DNA of 58,448 bases from Thalassospira sp. TSL5-1 (GTDB lineage Bacteria > Pseudomonadota > Alphaproteobacteria > Rhodospirillales > Thalassospiraceae): positions 1-58,448 of the forward strand of contig NZ_KV880644.1 in assembly GCF_001907695.1 (NCBI RefSeq). Reading direction: 5' to 3'. Every line of letters begins with the position of its first letter. Within the stretch, counting starts at the first letter, position 1. The translations under genes and the position numbers were made by a program. Shown one piece after another: positions 25,213 to 35,204 of this stretch. The notes below the pieces were generated by a model. It saw nothing but the letters and a program-made list of their open reading frames with translations. It did no database searches and was not told where the DNA came from.

Positions 25213-27465
25213 ATGAGTGTGCTTTTGGCTTCACTTTTAAAGTTTCTTCGACTTTGTTTTATCTGTTTTCTTGTACTGATCCCGTTATCAACGGCTCAGG
25301 CGCGCCCTGTCTCGCGCGAGATTGCCTCGGTTTACTATTCACCACAAGACATCAGCCCCTTTTACACCCCTGGCCATGCGCTGGCGGAAACCGTCCTGAA
25401 TTTTCTGGGCTTGACCGTTACCCATTTTGATATCAGCCAGGGACTTCCCCAATTTGATGATCCCCATGAATTTCGGGGTATCCTTGTCTGGATGGAAATT
25501 GACCGGCTGCCCGACCCCGAGGGTTTTCTGAAATGGCTTGATGCACAAATGGATGCAGGCACCAAAGTTGCCATTCTGGGAGACTGGTCCTTTTTGCTGG
25601 ATATGCAGGGCAAAAATGTTTCTGTGCCACTGGTCAACCGCGTCCTGAACCGCTTGGGCGGGCAATATGACGGGGACTGGGAACAGTTTACATTTGATTA
25701 CAGCATCAATCATCTCGATCCGGACATGACCGGATATGAAAGCGAGATCGTCAAACCGTTTCCACCATTTTATGGGGTTACGAAGGCTGAAAGCGGCTCT
25801 ACGCCGTTTGTGGTTGCAACCCCGCCGCAATCGGATAGCAACTTTCTGCTTGGTGCCTTTGGGCCGTCCGGCGGATTTGTTCAGGATGGTTATGCCGTAC
25901 GCACCGGTCGGAACGAGCATGACCGAAAATGGATCCTCAATCCGTTTAAATTCTTTTCCAGGGTTTTCCAACTCGAAGACTTCCCCAAGCTCGATACCAC
26001 AACCCTGATGGGACGACGCATTTACTATTCCCACATCGATGGTGACGGCTGGCGCAATATCAGCGAAATTCGCGGTGATAATGACCAGCCCCTGCTCGAT
26101 ACCGAAGTCGTCTATCGCGACCTGATCAAACCCTATCCGGACCTGCCGGTGTCCGTCGCTCCCATTGCCGCCGATCTGGATCCGGCCTGGTATGGCACCA
26201 AACGGACCCAGGATATCGCGCGCAAACTCTTTGCCCTGCCCCAGGTCGAAGCGGCCTCGCATACCTATACCCACCCTTTTCAATGGAGTTATTACAAAAA
26301 TTATTCCGCCAAACGCGAAGAACGCGACTTTGGCGCGAAAACAACCAATATTTCCGGGCGGGTTCTGGAATTGCTTGGCGTTGCCAAAGATGTGGATGCC
26401 TCGGACACGGGCTTGCAAAAAAGCTATGATCTGCCGCGCGCCTATATCAAACGGCCATTTGACCTTCATCAAGAAATTGTCGACGCCGCAAACTATATTT
26501 CCACCTTCTGCCCACCGGGCAAAAAGGTGGAACTGCTTCAATGGTCGGGCGATACCTCGCCTTTTGAAGCGGCCATTGCCATGGCCGACAGCATCGGCCT
26601 GCCCAACATCAATGGGGGCGACAGCCGCTGGGACCCTGATTATCCGTCGCTGGCCTGGGTAGCCCCTGTGGGCATGCGGGTTGGGAAGCATATCCAGATT
26701 TATGCGTCGAACAGCAATGAAAACACCTATACGCATTTGTGGTCGGATCGGTATTTTGGCTTCCGCTACCTTGCCAATACAATTGAAAATACCGAAAGCC
26801 CCATTCGGCTGCGCCCCTTTAACATTTATTATCACATGTATTCGGGCGAAAAGGTTGCCAGCCGCAATGCCGTGCTTTCCAACCTGGAACTGGCACGCAA
26901 ATCAACCATCATTCCCGTTGCCGCCAGCCGCTACGCCCGTATCGGCAAAGGCTTTTTCACTGCCGAAATTGAAAAAACCCAGGACGGTAACTGGCAAATC
27001 CGCAATCGTGGCGAGGCGGGCACGGTCCGGTTTGATAACGACAAACACCTCACCGTCGATTTTGACAATTCCTATGGCGTGATCGGCCAGATCCACTATC
27101 AGGGCAGCCTGTATGTTGCGCTGGATGAAGCGATTGATGAACCCGTGATTTCGGTCAAAACCAGCACGGCGGAAACGCAGTATCCTGTTGCCCGCCAACC
27201 CTACATTATTTCCAGCCGCTGGCGGGCCTGGGATTTACAAAATTCCGACGGCACACTGCATATGAAAATACAGGGGTTTGGCAAAGGCGAAATGCAATGG
27301 CGAACCGCCCCGCAAGCGACCTACAAATTAACGGTGCCCGCCCGCAACGATCAGCCCGAATGGTCGCAAACCGTTACGGCGGATGCCAAGGGCATCCTTA
27401 ATTATGTCGTCCCGGTTGACGCTATTCCGGGGGCGGAACTGACCCTTGAACCTGTGACAGATTAG
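25213..27465 (+). CDS. pelA: Pel polysaccharide deacetylase (PelA deacetylase half)
   Basis: A 750-residue secreted protein corresponding to the deacetylase part of PelA (family CE18), which removes acetyl groups from Pel in the periplasm. A signal peptide (hydrophobic run FLRLCFICFLVLIPLS, cleavage near AQA) is followed by a Rossmann-like region. Metal-site residues are Asp276 in SHIDGDGW and His350/His354 in ASHTYTHPF, matching the PelA Asp-His-His set. A beta-rich C-terminal domain follows. Unlike Pseudomonas PelA there is no N-terminal glycoside hydrolase; that activity is encoded separately at 39300-40253. It starts the pel operon, ten bases before the next gene. Confidence 0.85.
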   Translation: MSVLLASLLKFLRLCFICFLVLIPLSTAQARPVSREIASVYYSPQDISPFYTPGHALAETVLNFLGLTVTHFDISQGLPQFDDPHEFRGILVWMEIDRLPDPEGFLKWLDAQMDAGTKVAILGDWSFLLDMQGKNVSVPLVNRVLNRLGGQYDGDWEQFTFDYSINHLDPDMTGYESEIVKPFPPFYGVTKAESGSTPFVVATPPQSDSNFLLGAFGPSGGFVQDGYAVRTGRNEHDRKWILNPFKFFSRVFQLEDFPKLDTTTLMGRRIYYSHIDGDGWRNISEIRGDNDQPLLDTEVVYRDLIKPYPDLPVSVAPIAADLDPAWYGTKRTQDIARKLFALPQVEAASHTYTHPFQWSYYKNYSAKREERDFGAKTTNISGRVLELLGVAKDVDASDTGLQKSYDLPRAYIKRPFDLHQEIVDAANYISTFCPPGKKVELLQWSGDTSPFEAAIAMADSIGLPNINGGDSRWDPDYPSLAWVAPVGMRVGKHIQIYASNSNENTYTHLWSDRYFGFRYLANTIENTESPIRLRPFNIYYHMYSGEKVASRNAVLSNLELARKSTIIPVAASRYARIGKGFFTAEIEKTQDGNWQIRNRGEAGTVRFDNDKHLTVDFDNSYGVIGQIHYQGSLYVALDEAIDEPVISVKTSTAETQYPVARQPYIISSRWRAWDLQNSDGTLHMKIQGFGKGEMQWRTAPQATYKLTVPARNDQPEWSQTVTADAKGILNYVVPVDAIPGAELTLEPVTD

Positions 27466-27475
27466 GCCATCAACC

Positions 27476-30400
27476 GTGCGTTTGGGGACAATCAACTTAA
27501 CCAGTCTGGGGATCATCTTCACGATGACCGGTGCCGTTATTGCAGCGGGCATCATGATGGTGCCGTCCAAACGCGAACTCGCCAATATCTATTTTCGCGA
27601 CAAGGATTTTGTCAAAGCCCGCAATTTTTATGAAGAAGAATATGACGATGGCGACCGCAACATTGACGTATACGGTGCGCTGTCTCGTATCTATCTTCAG
27701 AATGGTGAAATTGACCGCGCCATTAAACTGTTTGAAGAACTGCACCAACGCGAACCGGATTCCATTCGGATTCTGACCGATCTTGGCACACTTTACCAAT
27801 ATGCCCAGCGTCCGAATGACTATACCAGAACACTGGAAGAACGGCGCAAACTGGACCCGACCGAGGCCGTCCTGCGCGATCTTTCAAACATATACAACTT
27901 CAATGGCCGCTATCGCGATCAGATCGATGTGCTCCATGAACTGGTCGAACGCGGCTGGTCCACCACCAACGACCTGATCTCGATTGTCTATCTGTATGCC
28001 AGCATCGGTCAGCCGCAAAAGTCGCTCGATTTCATCGAAGACCTGCTTTCGCGACCCAACGGTTTCACACCGACCCTGGCAGAACTCAAGCTCCGGCTGC
28101 TTTTTGATGCCAGGGACCTGAAACAGGCCAGCGAATTTTCAGCCGAATGGATGCGCAAAGAGCCAACCTTTGCCACCGCCCAGAAAATTGCCAACCTTTA
28201 TCAGGCACGAACCAAAAACCCGCAACTTGTGGCGGTACTTGAAACATTGCGCGGCGTCGTTCCGCAAAAAATCGAACCGTTGGAAGTAATATATGCTGCA
28301 GCCCTGCTTGATGCGGGCCGCATTGCCGAGGCACAAAACGTTCTGGCATCCTATATCGCCACAAACAGCCTGAGTGACAACGGCTGGGGCGTTGCCATCC
28401 GGATCGCCATCGGCTCGGGCAACCTGACCGAAGCAGCAGACTACACAACCCGTCACCCCGATGCCTCCACGCCGGACCTGATGTCATATGGGCTGGAAGT
28501 GGCATTAAACCAGAACGACCTGAAAAGTGCCGCTATTTTTGCCGCACAAATCCCTCAGGATGTCCGCGAAAATGCACCGGTATTGTGGGCGCGCTATGCC
28601 GTCTTGCGCAAGGACCAGCCAGAAATCGCCAAATGGATCAAACTGGCACTGGCACAAAAGAAAATGGCCTTTGCCAAGCGTTATGACCTGGCGATGCTGC
28701 TAAACCAATTGGGCCGTACCGCCGACCTGTTACCGGTTCTGGACGACCTGGCCCGCACATCCCCGGCCAATGGCGACCTTTTCAGCATTGCCAGTCTGTA
28801 TGTTGCGCTGGGCCAGGCTCAACATGGCCTGAATGAATTACAACCTGTTCTTGAGAACAACCCGGTATTACGTAATCAAGCGGCCCTGGCATTGCTTAAT
28901 GCGGCAACCGGGCGCGGTGATCTGGCACAAAAATGGCTGGCATCGGCCAATGACAGCGCCCTTGATGCGGACCTTCTTTCAACCCTGTATGATGCCGCTA
29001 CTCAGGGCAAAGCCTATGGTTTTGCCGAATTGCTGGCCCGCGAAATCGCCCATCGCCAGCCCGGCATGGAAAACCGTCTGCTGGTGCTTCAGGCCATTTG
29101 GCAACAAAAGGATATGGCGCGCCTGGATGCCGCACTTGACGACCTGCCACCCGCCAAAAGTCTGTCACCTGCCGATGCGACACAGTTGGCGCAATTCCTG
29201 ACCGATATTAACCGCCCGGCCCGCGCCTATGATATTGCAGGAGCCTTCAAAGCTGATTTTGCCACCCATACCGACCTTGCCGATCTTTGGGTTTCGGCCG
29301 CCCTTGCCACCGGACATATGAAAGAGTTGTATGATACCGTCTCGGCCCTGGGGCTTCCGTCGGGGAAACTGTCGCTTGCCACCTTTACCGCCTATATCGA
29401 GGCGGCATCGACCCTCAACAAAACCGCCCTGCTGCATGATGACATTCTTGCCCGCTATGGCGAATTGCCCGACTGGCTACGTTCCCTGCTGATCGACCGC
29501 GCCCTGGATCAGGGCGAAACCGTTTTTGCCCAGTCCTATTTGCAACGCGAACAGAACCTGCGCGATGGCGAATTCTGGTTCTATCTGGCAAGCGCACGGG
29601 CAGCTGTTGCCAGCAACAAGTTCGATCAGGCGCGCACCATGCTGCAAAAATCACTGCAGCATCTTGATAACAGCACGCCACAGGCATTGCTGCAAATGAC
29701 GCGCCTTTGGCAAGTTATTGGTGCCCCGGCACCCCAGGATACCCCTGATGTGACACCGGCAATTGCAGCAGCAAACAATACAAATGCAAATACCAGCACC
29801 ACCGGGACATCCAAACCGGCAGCCAGCGGGCTGGATGCTCCGGCGACTGCCGCGATTAACCAAATCCTCGATGCCCTGCAAAAAGCCAAAACACTTGATG
29901 ATGCCAGCCTGCCCGAAACCGCCCTGCTGTTTCGCAATATGGGCCGTCGTGCGGATGGCTTGGCCTTTATCAATCAGGTTGCGTCCGAACCGCGCAGCTA
30001 TAATGGCAAACTGGCCGATGCCATTTTGGCAATCACGGCAAACACGCCGCAAAAAACCCGCGACTGGATTGCCAACTACGACTGGCAGGTTGACCAGATT
30101 GGCGATCTGGCAACGCTGCAAAGTCTTGCCAACCAGTATGGCGATGTCACCACCGAACGGCTAACCGCCCAAAAGCAGTTTGACCTGGTGCCAAACAACC
30201 CGGCCTTCCGCTTTGCCCTGGCCGACACCCAATTGCGCAGTGGCAATTACAGTGCGGCACTGGCACTGGCAAAGAATCTACCGCTCAGCAATCCCGATTA
30301 TCGCAACCTCTATACCGAAGCCCTGCGTCAAAGTGTCAATGCAGGTGGACCTGGCCGCAAGGAACTGGTCACATTGCTGGCACAGGACCTTCATGACAGT

Positions 30401-31504
30401 ACCGAACCACGCCAGACCCAATTGCTTTATGATCTGATCGGCCTTGCAGCCTATGATACGGTTCTGCCGCAATTGGCCGCGCGTGCAGGCACGTCAAACG
30501 AATGGAGCAATTATTACGTCGATGCGCTGTCTGCCCTGGGTCGCCAAAAAGAAGCCCTGGCCTATCTGGCAAAACGGGCAGATACACCGGGGCTGGCAAA
30601 TAGTGAACGCCAGGAAATTGCCTTCCGCCTGCTGGCCGCTGGCGAGAAAAAACCGGCCACACAAATTTTCCAAAAAGTAGCGGCAGAAACCGGCCCCAAC
30701 AGCGATGCGGCCAAAAACCTGCTTTATTTGTGGGGGCCGCGCCTGACCGAGCCGCAAGCAGACTGGGTTGCTGAACGCATCGCCAAAAGCAGTGGCAAAA
30801 CCCGGCTGGCATGGCTGGAAATTGCCGGAAATACCTTTGCCCCGGCGCGTGCGGATAAAATCCTGTCACAATATGCTGACCAATATGAAACCAACCCGGA
30901 ATTTGTCTCGCAACTGATCACGACCTATCAGCAAAACGGCAACCGGGCGGCCATGCTGGGGCTGATTGACAGCCAGCGCAAACTGGCATTGAACGATCCA
31001 AAACGTTTAAAAATTCTGCTTGCTGCCGCACAGGCCAACAATTTTCCAAGCCAGGCTCAGCAGATTGCCGAACGTTTAACCGTTATTGACCCCAGTGCCC
31101 CCGAACCATTTCGCATCATGGGGCAGTTTGCCTTTAGCCGTGAACAGTTTGACAAGGCACGGGCCTATCTTGAACGCTATCTCGCGCTGGCGGCATCTGG
31201 CGATTTTGAAACCTATTACCAGCTTGGCGAAGCCAACGACCGGCTGGGCCGGGAAAAGGCTGCCCGCCAAAATTATCGGACATCGCTGGATTTGCTCAAA
31301 ACCCGGCAAAACCCGACATTCTATATGCGCCATCTTGAAGGGCTGCTGTTGCAGCGCCTGCAACGCTATGACGAGGCCATCGCCATCTTTGAACAATTGC
31401 TGCGCGAAAATCCGGGGGATGATGGTGTGATTGCCGATATTGCCGAAACGCGACTGTTGCAACAATCCCCACAGCGGGCCTTGCAACAAGTGCGTCAAAA
31501 ATAG
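27476..31504 (+). CDS. pelB: Large TPR scaffold of Pel export (PelB N-terminal half)
   Basis: A 1342-residue protein with one N-terminal membrane helix (ITLTSLG-like start, then IIFTMTGAVIAAGIMMV) and tetratricopeptide repeats along almost its whole length, for example RNIDVYGALSRIYLQNGEID and the C-terminal run FEQLLRENPGDDGVIADIAE. It corresponds to the periplasmic TPR part of PelB, which recruits PelA and guides polymer to the outer membrane. The start codon is GTG at 27476 with no strong ribosome site. A Thr/Ala/Asn-rich linker near residues 760-780 splits the repeats into two blocks. It is longer than the whole of Pseudomonas PelB (about 1190 residues). Confidence 0.82.
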   Translation: MRLGTINLTSLGIIFTMTGAVIAAGIMMVPSKRELANIYFRDKDFVKARNFYEEEYDDGDRNIDVYGALSRIYLQNGEIDRAIKLFEELHQREPDSIRILTDLGTLYQYAQRPNDYTRTLEERRKLDPTEAVLRDLSNIYNFNGRYRDQIDVLHELVERGWSTTNDLISIVYLYASIGQPQKSLDFIEDLLSRPNGFTPTLAELKLRLLFDARDLKQASEFSAEWMRKEPTFATAQKIANLYQARTKNPQLVAVLETLRGVVPQKIEPLEVIYAAALLDAGRIAEAQNVLASYIATNSLSDNGWGVAIRIAIGSGNLTEAADYTTRHPDASTPDLMSYGLEVALNQNDLKSAAIFAAQIPQDVRENAPVLWARYAVLRKDQPEIAKWIKLALAQKKMAFAKRYDLAMLLNQLGRTADLLPVLDDLARTSPANGDLFSIASLYVALGQAQHGLNELQPVLENNPVLRNQAALALLNAATGRGDLAQKWLASANDSALDADLLSTLYDAATQGKAYGFAELLAREIAHRQPGMENRLLVLQAIWQQKDMARLDAALDDLPPAKSLSPADATQLAQFLTDINRPARAYDIAGAFKADFATHTDLADLWVSAALATGHMKELYDTVSALGLPSGKLSLATFTAYIEAASTLNKTALLHDDILARYGELPDWLRSLLIDRALDQGETVFAQSYLQREQNLRDGEFWFYLASARAAVASNKFDQARTMLQKSLQHLDNSTPQALLQMTRLWQVIGAPAPQDTPDVTPAIAAANNTNANTSTTGTSKPAASGLDAPATAAINQILDALQKAKTLDDASLPETALLFRNMGRRADGLAFINQVASEPRSYNGKLADAILAITANTPQKTRDWIANYDWQVDQIGDLATLQSLANQYGDVTTERLTAQKQFDLVPNNPAFRFALADTQLRSGNYSAALALAKNLPLSNPDYRNLYTEALRQSVNAGGPGRKELVTLLAQDLHDSTEPRQTQLLYDLIGLAAYDTVLPQLAARAGTSNEWSNYYVDALSALGRQKEALAYLAKRADTPGLANSERQEIAFRLLAAGEKKPATQIFQKVAAETGPNSDAAKNLLYLWGPRLTEPQADWVAERIAKSSGKTRLAWLEIAGNTFAPARADKILSQYADQYETNPEFVSQLITTYQQNGNRAAMLGLIDSQRKLALNDPKRLKILLAAAQANNFPSQAQQIAERLTVIDPSAPEPFRIMGQFAFSREQFDKARAYLERYLALAASGDFETYYQLGEANDRLGREKAARQNYRTSLDLLKTRQNPTFYMRHLEGLLLQRLQRYDEAIAIFEQLLRENPGDDGVIADIAETRLLQQSPQRALQQVRQK

Positions 31505-31531
31505 CCGTTTCTTAAGGAACACCGGGCATCA

Positions 31532-33154
31532 TTGTTACAATCAGGGGCGAAAAAGGGGAACAGTTTGGGCAAGGCAATTTCGCGGACCGGAATATTAGGA
31601 ATGGCGCTGTTTGCCGGTATTACCGGCCTGGGGGCCCATGCCCGCGCCGAAGTCACAAATGCCAGCATTACCAGCAATGGCACCCGTGATTTCAGGATGA
31701 CACTGGACCTGCGCAATTCGCCGGACAATGCCGTTACGACCAACGGCCGGGAACTGATTGTCCGTTTTTCAGGCCCGATTGGTGATTTTGACCTGAACGG
31801 TCTGCTTGGCAAATATCCCGAACAGGTTTTAACCGTACAGACCAGCTATGACGTGTTGCTGATGCAAATGTCCTTTGATGGAAAATTCGAGGTTTCACAA
31901 AGCAAAGACCGCCTTGTGGTGGAATATGCCCAACCGGCAACCGCCGATAAAGCCCCAATGGCCCCGACGGTCCGCGCCCCCTTGAGCACGGCAGAAAACC
32001 GCGCCGCCGAAATGCGCCGCGACATCATTGAAGCCCGCGCCCGAATGGAACTGGGCCAATATGGCCATGCCCGCGAAATTCTGGCAAACGTGATCAAAAC
32101 CAACCCTGAAAATATCGAGGCCCGAAATGCTCTGGCCGAGGTTGAATTTCGCAGTGGCAACTGGCGCGAAGCCGCCCGGCAATATGGCCGTGTCATTGTG
32201 CAAAACCACGACCCGGCCATCGTGCGCGCGCGCCAGGACATTTTGAAACAGAACGGAAATTTTATTGGTGCCGGTGCGCAATATCAAAGTAATGGCAGCA
32301 GCAACACACAAATTGTCGGCACCGTGAATGGCCGGGCCTTTATTCGCAATGATCTGTTGCTGGCACTGGATGTAGAAAACCGCCATATCGACGCTGACCC
32401 GTTTATCAAGCGCGATGGCCGCAACAGCGGTTTTACCGGCGAACGGCAAAAAATCGCCCTGCGGCTGGATCAGGAAATATCATCGCGTACCATTATGCAA
32501 TATCGCGGTTACGCCACACAAAAATCGCCCGGTATCGGTGCTGAATGGCAATATTACATCCTGCCTGGTACAATCTCGCTCGGCGCGGATTACCACCAGC
32601 CCTATTGGGACCAGACCAGTGCTGTGGTGCAATATGGCACGCGCGATGCCGTTTTGGCCAATTACGACGTCACACAAATCGACAGTTGGGATTTTGGCAT
32701 TGGTGCGTCACTAAACCGTTATGGCCTGGACGGAGATCAGGATCTGGCGCGAACCTGGCGGCTGGAAGGTTATATCCGCGACAATTTCGATATCTACAAT
32801 TTCCCGATTTTCGCGGGCTACCGGCTGGATGCAGAATACCCGCTGGACCAGACCAGCAAAACCGACCAGACCGGGGCGGATTTTCGCCCGCTTGATGTCA
32901 CTCGGCGCGAGGTACATGAATTTTCAATCGGACATGACATTCGCCTGGCCGATTATCTGACCCTGTCAGGTGGCATTGCCTATAGCTATGACCGCTTTGG
33001 CCAACAGGGTTTCGGGTTTTCCGGCGCACTGATCGGCAACCTTGCCGACCAGTATGAAACAACGCTGTCATTCGGCCACACGGCAAATTCATCAAACAGT
33101 GTCGGCAGCAGCGGTTCCACCTTTATCGGCATTTCCATCAAACAATATTTCTAG
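31532..33154 (+). CDS. Outer-membrane beta-barrel of Pel export (PelB C-terminal half)
   Basis: About 540 residues: a signal peptide (ILGMALFAGITGLGAHARA), an AMIN-like beta domain (residues about 40-130), a pair of TPR-like helices (GQYGHAREILANVIKTNPEN) and a C-terminal barrel ending in phenylalanine (SIKQYF), as outer-membrane proteins do. It fits the PelB porin through which Pel leaves the cell, here as its own protein. The start is TTG at 31532 (AAGGA 13 bases upstream) or TTG at 31565 (GGGGA closer upstream); both keep the signal peptide. Confidence 0.8.
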   Translation: MLQSGAKKGNSLGKAISRTGILGMALFAGITGLGAHARAEVTNASITSNGTRDFRMTLDLRNSPDNAVTTNGRELIVRFSGPIGDFDLNGLLGKYPEQVLTVQTSYDVLLMQMSFDGKFEVSQSKDRLVVEYAQPATADKAPMAPTVRAPLSTAENRAAEMRRDIIEARARMELGQYGHAREILANVIKTNPENIEARNALAEVEFRSGNWREAARQYGRVIVQNHDPAIVRARQDILKQNGNFIGAGAQYQSNGSSNTQIVGTVNGRAFIRNDLLLALDVENRHIDADPFIKRDGRNSGFTGERQKIALRLDQEISSRTIMQYRGYATQKSPGIGAEWQYYILPGTISLGADYHQPYWDQTSAVVQYGTRDAVLANYDVTQIDSWDFGIGASLNRYGLDGDQDLARTWRLEGYIRDNFDIYNFPIFAGYRLDAEYPLDQTSKTDQTGADFRPLDVTRREVHEFSIGHDIRLADYLTLSGGIAYSYDRFGQQGFGFSGALIGNLADQYETTLSFGHTANSSNSVGSSGSTFIGISIKQYF

Positions 33155-33170
33155 GACGGAAAAGGACACC

Positions 33171-33773
33171 ATGATGAAACATCAACATTCCAGTTGGCGG
33201 GGCCTGGGCAAAGCCATTGCAGCAGCCATGCTTGGCCTGTTTGTTGCAGCCTGCAGTACCGGCGACCGCCAGATCATAACGGCAACCACCCCGGTTTCCT
33301 TTGCCCAGGGAACCAGCATTGCCGTCATGCCGTTTGATAACCTGACCAGCAGCGAGGAAGCCGGCCAGGTTGCGTCCTATCTTGCGGTTAGTGCATTGCG
33401 CGCCAATACCACCCTTGCCGTTCAGCCCGAAAGCAATGTTGCCCAAACATATGATTCACTCAATGTCCAGGGCACAGCCAGTGCCGCTGTTGGCTCTCAC
33501 AGCACTGTTTCGGCCCGCCAGCTTGGCGAAATACTGGGTGTTAAATATGTTCTGACCGGCAGCGTATCGGAATATGGCTATCAATATGGCCTGCGCGAAG
33601 AACCGTCCGTCAGCATGAATATGCGCCTGATCGATATCACCACCGGCGCGACCGTCTGGAGTGCCAGTTCCGGTATTGTCGGCCAGGGAACCTTTGCGCG
33701 TGACAGTGTCAGCATCATTGCTCAGCGCCTGGTCAACCAGATGGTTGCCAATATGACCCGGACCACCAATTAA
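33171..33773 (+). CDS. pelC: Pel outer-membrane lipoprotein PelC
   Basis: A 200-residue lipoprotein. A positively charged start, hydrophobic helix and lipobox FVAAC place the lipidated cysteine at position 28. The mature part has the PelC/CsgG-like fold signature IAVMPFDNLTSSEEAGQVAS and GVKYVLTGSVSEYGYQYG. In Pseudomonas PelC forms a periplasmic ring beneath the PelB barrel. AAAGGA precedes the ATG. It sits 16 bp after the barrel gene, in canonical pel order. Confidence 0.88.
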   Translation: MMKHQHSSWRGLGKAIAAAMLGLFVAACSTGDRQIITATTPVSFAQGTSIAVMPFDNLTSSEEAGQVASYLAVSALRANTTLAVQPESNVAQTYDSLNVQGTASAAVGSHSTVSARQLGEILGVKYVLTGSVSEYGYQYGLREEPSVSMNMRLIDITTGATVWSASSGIVGQGTFARDSVSIIAQRLVNQMVANMTRTTN

Positions 33774-33797
33774 CCTTTCTGATCGGTAAGATACACA

Positions 33798-35204
33798 ATG
33801 CCCCGTCCCGGTATCATTGACGAACGCGAACGCAAAAATGTCGAAGCCACCCGGCAAAGCGCCAGCAGCGCCGGGTCGGATTTGCGTTTGTCAGCCTTCG
33901 TCGAACTGGCCGTTTGCATGGCCCTTTTTCTGCTTGCTGATATCGTGTTCGGCACAGGCAACCGTTTCTGGGATATTGCTCCCCATCCCTTGTGGGCGGT
34001 GGTCATTGTGCTGTCGGTTCAATATGGCACCACGGCCGGGCTTATTGCCGCTATTGCCTGCAGCATTGCCCTGTTTAGCGGGCATTTGCCACAGCAAAAT
34101 GTCGATCAGGATTATTACGATTACCTGCTTTTTATCGGCTGGCGCCCGATTTTATGGATGCTGACCAGCCTGTTTCTAGGGGAATTGCGCCGCCGCCAAC
34201 TGGTGCAAAACGCCGAATTGCGGGCTCAGGTTGCACAAACGGAACTGCGCGAGGAAACCCTCGCCAAGGCCTATGCCTCGACGATGGAACGGGTCAACTT
34301 TCTTGAACGGCAAATTGCCACCCAGGCCCAAACCGTGTTGACGGTGTTTCGTGCAGCACAAAATGTCGAACGTCTGGAAGTGGGCGATGTCATTACCGGG
34401 ATCGAAAGCCTGGTAACGGAAGTCCTGGCGCCAACAAAATTTTCAGTCTTCGTTCCCAGCCGCAACAATCTCGATGCACTGGTCTCGCATGGCTGGGAAA
34501 AACCCACCGAATTTTCGCGGCAAATTCCTGGCAACAGCACTCTTTATGCCACCTTAATGGGCGAACAGCGCATTTTGATGGTCACGCACAAGGATGATGC
34601 CGCCATTCTGGGGGACGATGCCATCCTGGCCATTCCGGTGCAAAACAGCTCGACCGATGAAATCCTTGCCGTCATCCGGATCGAGGAAATCGATTTTGAC
34701 AAACTCAACAGTTCACTGCTGATTAATGCCAATCTGGTGCGGCAGTGGCTCAGCAATGCCTTTGCCAAGGCCGAAACCTATGAAAACTCGGCCTGGGTCA
34801 GCGAAGATGGTGCCAGACGTTCCGTGGTTTCCAGCCAGCTTTGGCCCTCCCTTTCCGAATGGCTTTTCCAGGTGTGTCGCCGAAACAAACTGTCGCTTTG
34901 GCAACTTGACGTGGGCAACCAGACAACCGGTGTCAGCACCGAAGAAGCCCTGCGCGTGACCGACCGGGTTGCACGCGGTTTTTCGCGCGAATTACGCAAT
35001 ACCGACCTGGTGTTTCAGCGTGACGGACGTGAAACCGGCGTCATCATTTCCATTTTGCTGCTGGGTACCCACCGCGAGGGCATCGAAATTGTCAGCGCCA
35101 AACTGGAAAATATTTTGCGCAACAACAGTGACACAACCATTCGTGACCTCACCATCACCAAACGACCGATTTTCGACCCGGCAGAGGAAAAATCGGCGTC
35201 ATGA
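33798..35204 (+). CDS. pelD: PelD, c-di-GMP receptor of the Pel system
   Basis: A 468-residue inner-membrane protein with about four N-terminal helices (AVCMALFLLADIVFGTG, LWAVVIVLSVQYG, and others), a coiled coil (QVAQTELREETLAKAYAST), a GAF domain (about residues 180-310) and a degenerate GGDEF domain. The inhibitory-site motif RxxD that binds c-di-GMP in PelD is present as Arg400-Asn-Thr-Asp403. Binding is expected to switch on Pel polymerisation. Length is close to Pseudomonas PelD (455). The end overlaps pelE by four bases. Confidence 0.9.
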   Translation: MPRPGIIDERERKNVEATRQSASSAGSDLRLSAFVELAVCMALFLLADIVFGTGNRFWDIAPHPLWAVVIVLSVQYGTTAGLIAAIACSIALFSGHLPQQNVDQDYYDYLLFIGWRPILWMLTSLFLGELRRRQLVQNAELRAQVAQTELREETLAKAYASTMERVNFLERQIATQAQTVLTVFRAAQNVERLEVGDVITGIESLVTEVLAPTKFSVFVPSRNNLDALVSHGWEKPTEFSRQIPGNSTLYATLMGEQRILMVTHKDDAAILGDDAILAIPVQNSSTDEILAVIRIEEIDFDKLNSSLLINANLVRQWLSNAFAKAETYENSAWVSEDGARRSVVSSQLWPSLSEWLFQVCRRNKLSLWQLDVGNQTTGVSTEEALRVTDRVARGFSRELRNTDLVFQRDGRETGVIISILLLGTHREGIEIVSAKLENILRNNSDTTIRDLTITKRPIFDPAEEKSAS